64,000 nt of DNA, from NCBI RefSeq assembly GCF_009176545.1, contig NZ_VTOJ01000001.1, forward strand, positions 2,170,001 to 2,234,000, in the 5' to 3' direction. The translations under genes were made by a program, and so were the position numbers. The notes beneath the pieces were generated by a model, which had not been told where the DNA came from, ran no database searches, and saw nothing but the letters and a program-made list of their open reading frames with translations. Within the stretch, counting starts at the first letter, position 1. Each line of letters opens with the position of its first letter. Below are positions 59,392-64,000 of this stretch, one piece after another. The DNA comes from Salinigranum salinum. Lineage in GTDB: Archaea; Halobacteriota; Halobacteria; Halobacteriales; Haloferacaceae.

Positions 59392-59820
59392 TCACCGGCT
59401 TGCGCGTACTCGTTCGGCGTCGGATCTGTACCTCGAGATCCGTTCTTCGGCCCAGTCGATGCTCTCCACGGTCTCGTTCAGCAGTAATCCGGTCACGAGG
59501 TTCCCGTCTCTGAACTCGATACCCATTCGGCTCTCCTCGCCACGGACGACGAAGACGCCGAAGGGAACGTGACTCGCGGTTCGCCAGAGCACCGTTCCGC
59601 TGTCGAGCAGAGACGTCACGGCGTCGTCTCGCCGCCGTCGAAGGCTGTCTGCCAACGCTTCGGAGAGGACGAACTCCGGTGCGTCGACCAGTACACCGAC
59701 GACCTGAAGCAGCCGCGCGAGCTGTCGAAGGAGACACACATCGAGGACATCGTGACGCAGCGGGCCGTTGAGCGTACATTGGTGAACCTGCTTGAGACGT
59801 GCGTCGACCTCACACGGCAC
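59392..59820 (-). pseudogene. C-terminal fragment of a FilR1-type HTH regulator
   Basis: From about codon 48 of this frame the sequence APEFVLSEALADSL, then ASHVPFGVFVVRGEE and NGNLVTGLL-like GNLVTGLLLNETVESIDWAE matches the end of haloarchaeal transcription factors with a C-terminal methanogenesis regulatory protein FilR1 domain: a Glu-rich helix, a PFG-VV strand, and a final NxT..S..WAEE.+.RYR motif. The winged HTH that should lie N-terminal is absent, because the next gene on the strand (a complete GNAT gene) begins 78 nt upstream. A GTG at 59820 is the only plausible start. It looks like a remnant rather than a whole gene. Confidence 0.6.
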
Positions 59821-59897
59821 GTCCGTTCGACGGAAGACCTCCCGCCGATGGGACAGTGAAACAGGAGATACGGGCCCTCGGAGACGCGGACGTCCAC

Positions 59898-60467
59898 TCA
59901 CCCGGCGAGCGCCTCGCGCAAGACGGCGTCGTCGAGCGTGTCGATCGGTCGCGGCGGATCGGGGGCTGCCGATGCCGTCAGCCGTCGTCGCCACCAGCCG
60001 ACGTCGTGCCAATCGTCGTGTTTGTAGCCGACGTCGGGGAACGTACCGACGTGCTCGAAGCCGCAGCGTTCGTGGAGCGCGACGCTCGCCGGATTGGGAA
60101 GCGTGACGCCACCGTACGCGCTCGCGTACCCCTGTGCCGTGAGGAGAGCCAGCAACGCGTCGTAGAGCGCGTACCCGACGCCCTGCCGCCGTGCCGACGA
60201 GTCGACGTAGACGGAGAGTTCGACGGCCCAGCGGTAGGCGTCGCGCTCGCGGAGGGGACCGGCGTACGCGTAGCCGACCACGCCGTCGTCGTGTTCGTAC
60301 ACGAGCCACGGGTCGCGTCGAAGCGTCTCGGAGAGCTTCGACGCGAGCGTCTCGACCGCGGGAACCGTCGTCTCGAAGGTTATCGGCGTCTCCTCGACGT
60401 ACGGAGCGTAGATGCGCTGGACCGCCGGTGCGTCGGCCGAGGTGGCCATCCGGAGTGTGCCGCTCAT
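59898..60467 (-). CDS. GNAT acetyltransferase, phosphinothricin/aminoacyl type
   Basis: 189 residues. Order of motifs: IYAPYVEETPITFETTVP (typical of the PAT/MddA group), WLVYEHDDGVVGYAYAGPL, ELSVYVDSSARRQGVGYALYDALL (acetyl-CoA motif RRQGVG), GGVTLPNPASVALHERCGF, and GYKHDDWHDVGWW. This last signature is shared by N-acetyltransferases acting on phosphinothricin, methionine sulfone or aromatic amino acids, so a detoxifying role is likely. The ATG at 60467 is the family start. Confidence 0.9.
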   Translation of the reverse strand: MSGTLRMATSADAPAVQRIYAPYVEETPITFETTVPAVETLASKLSETLRRDPWLVYEHDDGVVGYAYAGPLRERDAYRWAVELSVYVDSSARRQGVGYALYDALLALLTAQGYASAYGGVTLPNPASVALHERCGFEHVGTFPDVGYKHDDWHDVGWWRRRLTASAAPDPPRPIDTLDDAVLREALAG

Positions 60468-60635
60468 GATACGAGCGGGCGACGAGGGAGGGTAAAGCCT
60501 GGCGGTCGCTCTCACCCCCAGTCACGCGGGTCGTATTCGACCGGACGGCCAGTACGCACGGTTCGACGGCTTCGGCCCGGTCGCGGCGCTTTCGACGGCG
60601 CTGTCGGTCGCGTTCGTCGCGTCACACCGGCGGCG

Positions 60636-61412
60636 TCAGTCGCGGTAGGCGACCGCGAGACCGTCGAGCGCCTCGTGGTGTCGCGTCGGATGGGGGGCGA
60701 GCAGTGGTGAGACGCTCACGTGACCGTCGACGACCGCGCGACGGTCGGTCCCCTCGGGGTCGGGGAGGTCGTTCGCCCGCATCCGTTCCCACACTCGATC
60801 GTGGAGGGCGAGGCGGTCGTCGCCGTCGGGGCGGGCGGTCATGTCGTACAGCGTCGACGGCTCCGTGATCCGCATCTCCGGTTCGTCCGCGGCGTCCAGC
60901 GGCGCGTTGACGTTCAGGTAGTCGGCCTCCTCGAAGACGCCCGCCTCGGAGGCGTGGGCAGCCAGATATCTCGCGGCGTCCGTCGCCGGGCGGTAGTCGG
61001 CAACGTCCGTGGCGAGTTCCGCCCACGGCGCGTCGCCGCCGGGGACGTACAACGAGACGGCGATGGCGGGCACGTCGAAGAACGCCGCCTCCACGGCGGC
61101 CGAGACGGTGCCCGAGCGCCCCAGGACGTACGCTCCGAGGTTCGCCCCCTTGTTGCAGCCGGCGACGACCATGTCGACGTCGGGGCAGAGCGACTCCAGC
61201 CCGACGACCGTGCAGTCCGCGGGCGTCCCGTGGATCGCGTAGCCCAGGGAGTGCTCCTCGACGAGCACGTCCGCCGACATCTGTCTCCCGACCGCACTCT
61301 TGTCCTCCGCGGGTGCCACGGCGGTCACATCGGCGACCGACGACAGCGCGTCGTACAGCGCACGGAAGCCCACGCTGTCGATCCCGTCGTCGTTCGTCAG
61401 GAGGATCTCCAT
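60636..61412 (-). CDS. surE: SurE 5'/3'-nucleotidase
   Basis: 258 residues. Metal-binding residues are in LLTNDDGIDSVG (Asp8, Asp9) and VVAGCNKGANLG (Asn), with a Ser in the KSAVGR loop; GTPADCTVVGLESL is the family active-site loop. SurE removes phosphate from nucleoside monophosphates and other small phosphates. The N-terminus matches the family start with no extra residues. It is followed on its strand by the GNAT gene after a 168-nt spacer in which I see nothing. Confidence 0.94.
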   Translation of the reverse strand: MEILLTNDDGIDSVGFRALYDALSSVADVTAVAPAEDKSAVGRQMSADVLVEEHSLGYAIHGTPADCTVVGLESLCPDVDMVVAGCNKGANLGAYVLGRSGTVSAAVEAAFFDVPAIAVSLYVPGGDAPWAELATDVADYRPATDAARYLAAHASEAGVFEEADYLNVNAPLDAADEPEMRITEPSTLYDMTARPDGDDRLALHDRVWERMRANDLPDPEGTDRRAVVDGHVSVSPLLAPHPTRHHEALDGLAVAYRD

Positions 61413-61463
61413 GGGTCACACATCGACGGTGCGTGCAAAAGCACTCCGCTTGGGCCGCACTGG

Positions 61464-62459
61464 TCAGCCGACGGTCTCGTGGAGGGTCCGGGCCTCGGCA
61501 CGACGGTCCTCGGTCACCCTCCGGAGTTCCGTGATGACGCCCGAGAACCCCCGTCCCTGTGGCGGGACGTTCCGGGCGACGCCGTCGAGCGCCGCGACCC
61601 CACGCCCCAGCGCCCGCTCGGCGTCGTTGCCCAGTGAGGCGGCGGCGTACGGCGATCCGCTCTGCCGTTTCCCGCGGGCACGCGAGAGGAGTCTGACGCC
61701 CTCGAGCACCTCGGCGGTCGCCACGACGAGCCGCCGGAGCAGTTCGGTCTCCGTCTCCAGCTGGAGCCGCTTGGCGTCGTAGCCGTCCCGCGACAGGCGG
61801 TCGACGACGGTCACTGCCGTCCTGTAGCGCGTCTGTGACAACCTGGAGAGGATGTCGGTCGCCTGCTCGTGTCGGCTGCCGACGCGGTCCCTGGTCGAGC
61901 GAACCGTCTCGGCGTCGACGTACTCGACGGCCTCGGTGAGCGCTCCGAGGTCGGCGTGGGCCGCGACGAGGAGCGCCTGGCTGTCGATCGCGAGCCGGAG
62001 GAATTCCTCGACCTGTCGGAGCCGACGGATCGTCTCCACCTGCTCGGCCGTGATCCCCTGTCGGTCCGCGACCTCGTAAGCCGCCCGTGCACGGTACAGC
62101 TGTTCGATCGCCTCGGAGGGATCGAACGAGTCCGTCGCGGCCGTCACGGCCGTCAACGGCTCGTCCTCGCCGGCGTACGCGTCGACGGCGCGGTCGATTT
62201 GGCTCCGAGCGAGCGCGAGCAACTCCTCGACGTCCATCCGCTCGAGCTCCGCCGCAGACGGGGCGTCGTCCGTCCGCCGGTCCGGTGTCGTGCCGGCGGT
62301 CGGTTCCGCGTCCGTGGTCGTCTCGATGGGCTCGCCGGCTCTCCCGTCATCGCCGGTCCCGTCGCTGCCGGCCAGCGAATCGCCGTCACCACCACCGAAG
62401 GGGACGCCTGCACATCCGGCACACCCCGCGACGGCGACGAGTAGAGAGCGCCGGTACAT
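61464..62459 (-). CDS. Lipoprotein of unknown function, helical
   Basis: 331 residues. The N-terminus MYRRSLLVAVAGC ends in a lipobox (Cys13; a second C at 16). A Gly, Asp and Thr-rich linker of about 60 residues follows, then a helical domain from about 75 to the end (LARSQIDRAVDAYA, AIEQLYRARAAYEVADR, RLAIDSQALLVAAH), with a regular spacing of charged residues that suggests a helical bundle. No family is recognised. It is divergent from no gene; both neighbours lie on the same strand, about 50 and 130 nt away. Confidence 0.78.
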   Translation of the reverse strand: MYRRSLLVAVAGCAGCAGVPFGGGDGDSLAGSDGTGDDGRAGEPIETTTDAEPTAGTTPDRRTDDAPSAAELERMDVEELLALARSQIDRAVDAYAGEDEPLTAVTAATDSFDPSEAIEQLYRARAAYEVADRQGITAEQVETIRRLRQVEEFLRLAIDSQALLVAAHADLGALTEAVEYVDAETVRSTRDRVGSRHEQATDILSRLSQTRYRTAVTVVDRLSRDGYDAKRLQLETETELLRRLVVATAEVLEGVRLLSRARGKRQSGSPYAAASLGNDAERALGRGVAALDGVARNVPPQGRGFSGVITELRRVTEDRRAEARTLHETVG

Positions 62460-62586
62460 ACCCGACGCTGTTCGACGGCGGCGGTTAACGCTGTCGCCGC
62501 TGGTATCTCTGTTGATAATCCGACGGTCGCGGCGCGTTCGAGCGCCGAGAGAGAGTCGACCGCCGGTCGGCCGACACGGATCGCGG

Positions 62587-64000
62587 TCAGCCGACGCGGT
62601 CGACGATCGTCGTCCCGTCGATCACGAGGTTGTACGCCTCCTCGTCGTCGTTCCAGAGCACGAGCGCCTGCTCGAACGAGAGCACGGTCCCGTACGGTGC
62701 ACGGGCCAGCGTCGCGTTCAGCGACGTCTCGCGGGTGAGCACGGCGAACACGCCGACCGCCTCGCTCCCGTCACCGATCTTGAACAGGGGGTTCGCGCCT
62801 CCGTCCACGTCCGCGGCGAGGTCGTGGCTCAGTTTCACCGCCAGCAGGTCGATCCGCTGGGTGACGTGTCGGTCGAAGTCGGCCATCTTCGCGTGGCGCG
62901 CCCGGTCGGCCCGGACGTCGACACGTCGCGTGCCGTCGGGACGGAGCACGGCGTACGCGAACTGGACCGTCGGGTTGGTGAACACCCCGGGGTCGTCGCC
63001 GGCCGCGTCGAGTCGGGACTGGAACGCCGGGACGGCGATGTCGGATCGGACGTCGAACGACCAGCCGCGGTCCGACGGCTCCTCGCCGGGCCAGAGCCGG
63101 AGCGTCGGCGCGTACACCGACACGCCGGTCCGTGCGACGACGCTCCGCTCGACCGACCGGAGCGTCGTCGCGGTGTTCTTGTCGGCCGGCTCGACGGCGA
63201 CGACCGCTCCGTCCGACGCGACCACGTCGAGCACCCGTTCGACGGCGTCCACGGGGTCGTCGAGTTCGCTCAGCACGTTCGAGAAGAGCACGAGGTCGAA
63301 CCCCGCGCCCCCGCTCTCACTCCCATCCTCGGCCGCGTCCTCGGTCGCGTCGCCGCCGCGAGCCGGGTCCAGCGACGCGAGATCGAGCGACTCGACCGTC
63401 GTCCGGTGGACGGTCGCGTGGAAGTTGCGGCCGGTCTCGTCGAGGAGGTGGTCGAGCACGTCGGCGGCGGCGCTCGGCTCGACGGCGTGGTAGTCGACGA
63501 GCGCCGTCTCCGGGAGGTAGTCGTGGAGACCGAGCATCGGGCCGCCGGTCCCGGCACCCACGTCGAGAACACGGAGGGGGGTCTCGACGAGGCCACGCTC
63601 GGCGAGCGTGTCGAGGACGTAGCCGACCGTCGCGTAGTAGTCCGGAAGGTGATAGAGTCCGTAGCCGAGCGCGACGTGCTCGTCGTACTCGACGGGATGC
63701 TGGCGGTAGTACCGCTCTTTCAGCCGCCGGATCGTCTCCCGCAGGTGGTCGCCCGACTCCCCGCGGTGCCAGTCGATCCCGTACCGTTCGACGAGTAGTT
63801 CCTCGAACGCGGCCGCGTACCGCTCGGGGAACGCCTCGGGTGCCCACCCGGGTTCGACGACCGTTTCGGGAGCCGGGACGAACGTCCCGTCGGCCCGTTC
63901 GACGAGTCCGAGGTCGAGCGCCTCCTCGCGGAGCACCTGCCGGACAACGGCGGGGTGCGGCGTGCCCTCGACGTACTCGTGGATCTCGTCGGGGTCGATC
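62587..64000 (-). CDS. Rsm22-like methyltransferase, 5' end beyond the right edge
   Basis: At least 471 residues. The frame runs off the right edge (the last visible codons read IDPDEIHEYVEGTPHPAV going inward); the GTG at 63936 is internal. RLKERYYRQHPVEYDEHVAL and GYGLYHLPDYYATVGYVLDTL belong to the Rsm22 helical part, followed by an AdoMet domain RVLDVGAGTGGPMLGL and the strand LVLFSNVLSELDD. In mitochondria and bacteria Rsm22 proteins link to small-subunit rRNA and Fe-S assembly. An acidic insert lies at about residue 215-230 of the visible part. The C-terminus holds an unusual strand region. Confidence 0.88.
   Translation of the reverse strand, partial: IDPDEIHEYVEGTPHPAVVRQVLREEALDLGLVERADGTFVPAPETVVEPGWAPEAFPERYAAAFEELLVERYGIDWHRGESGDHLRETIRRLKERYYRQHPVEYDEHVALGYGLYHLPDYYATVGYVLDTLAERGLVETPLRVLDVGAGTGGPMLGLHDYLPETALVDYHAVEPSAAADVLDHLLDETGRNFHATVHRTTVESLDLASLDPARGGDATEDAAEDGSESGGAGFDLVLFSNVLSELDDPVDAVERVLDVVASDGAVVAVEPADKNTATTLRSVERSVVARTGVSVYAPTLRLWPGEEPSDRGWSFDVRSDIAVPAFQSRLDAAGDDPGVFTNPTVQFAYAVLRPDGTRRVDVRADRARHAKMADFDRHVTQRIDLLAVKLSHDLAADVDGGANPLFKIGDGSEAVGVFAVLTRETSLNATLARAPYGTVLSFEQALVLWNDDEEAYNLVIDGTTIVDRVG

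Overview
This window comes from the chromosome of an extremely halophilic archaeon (class Halobacteria). It is very GC rich with a strong GC preference at third codon positions, and its proteins are strongly acidic. Several TATA-like hexamers lie about 25-30 nt before start codons, as expected for leaderless transcripts. Many small haloarchaea-type zinc-finger and DUF proteins are present. Archaeal hallmarks are TFS, NAC, SBDS, RPA with an associated protein and phosphoesterase, Lhr helicase, two-domain Cdc48, archaeal GHMP-type shikimate kinase and archaeal riboflavin reductase. The genus cannot be fixed from the sequence; gene content fits the Haloferax/Halobaculum/Haloplanus side of the class.

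0-9.3 kb: end of a sensor histidine kinase, a small DUF protein and TFS, a pair of paralogous unknown proteins, a PhoD-like phosphatase, a DM13 surface protein, an overlapping trmI-nac pair, a Tat-exported beta-propeller protein, a creatininase/ArfB-like amidohydrolase and an O-methyltransferase. 9.4-21 kb: a catabolic block with methylmalonyl-CoA mutase large subunit and epimerase, an OSB-CoA-ligase-like enzyme with an unusual acidic tail, a fatty-acyl-CoA ligase, an acyl-CoA dehydrogenase, an MFS transporter, a DHDPS-family aldolase and a metallo-beta-lactamase hydrolase. Together these suggest acyl-CoA and propionate breakdown. 21-34 kb: a conserved HTH regulator, UPF0058, a MutS-family ATPase, small zinc proteins, an XPD/Rad3-type helicase, SDR proteins, membrane proteins, a rhomboid protease, NAD(P)HX repair enzyme overlapping moaC, and another SDR protein.

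34-55.8 kb is mostly informational and housekeeping: HflX GTPase, FUN14, GNAT, SBDS, NifU-like, thioredoxin, ArfC-type reductase, glycosyltransferase, a repeat protein divergent from the rpa1-rpap1-rpe operon, Lhr-type helicase, Cdc48, small DUF genes, shikimate kinase and chorismate mutase. 55.8-59.9 kb looks like a decaying accessory islet. It holds a frame-shifted ribbon-helix-helix antitoxin next to an intact PIN-domain toxin-like gene, a possibly broken small membrane gene, two zinc-ribbon proteins and the C-terminal part of a FilR1-type regulator, with longer gaps and more AT-rich spacers. 59.9-64 kb returns to conserved genes: GNAT acetyltransferase, SurE, a lipoprotein and an Rsm22-like methyltransferase cut by the right edge.

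I saw no rRNA or tRNA gene, CRISPR array, intact insertion sequence or replication origin. The most interesting items are the SPYQS-repeat protein next to rpa1, the broken antitoxin with an intact toxin-like gene, several in-frame tandem duplications that build acidic tails, the modified MenE-like ligase, and several tiny genes (42, 44 and 49 codons), two of them CxxC/His zinc-finger-like.
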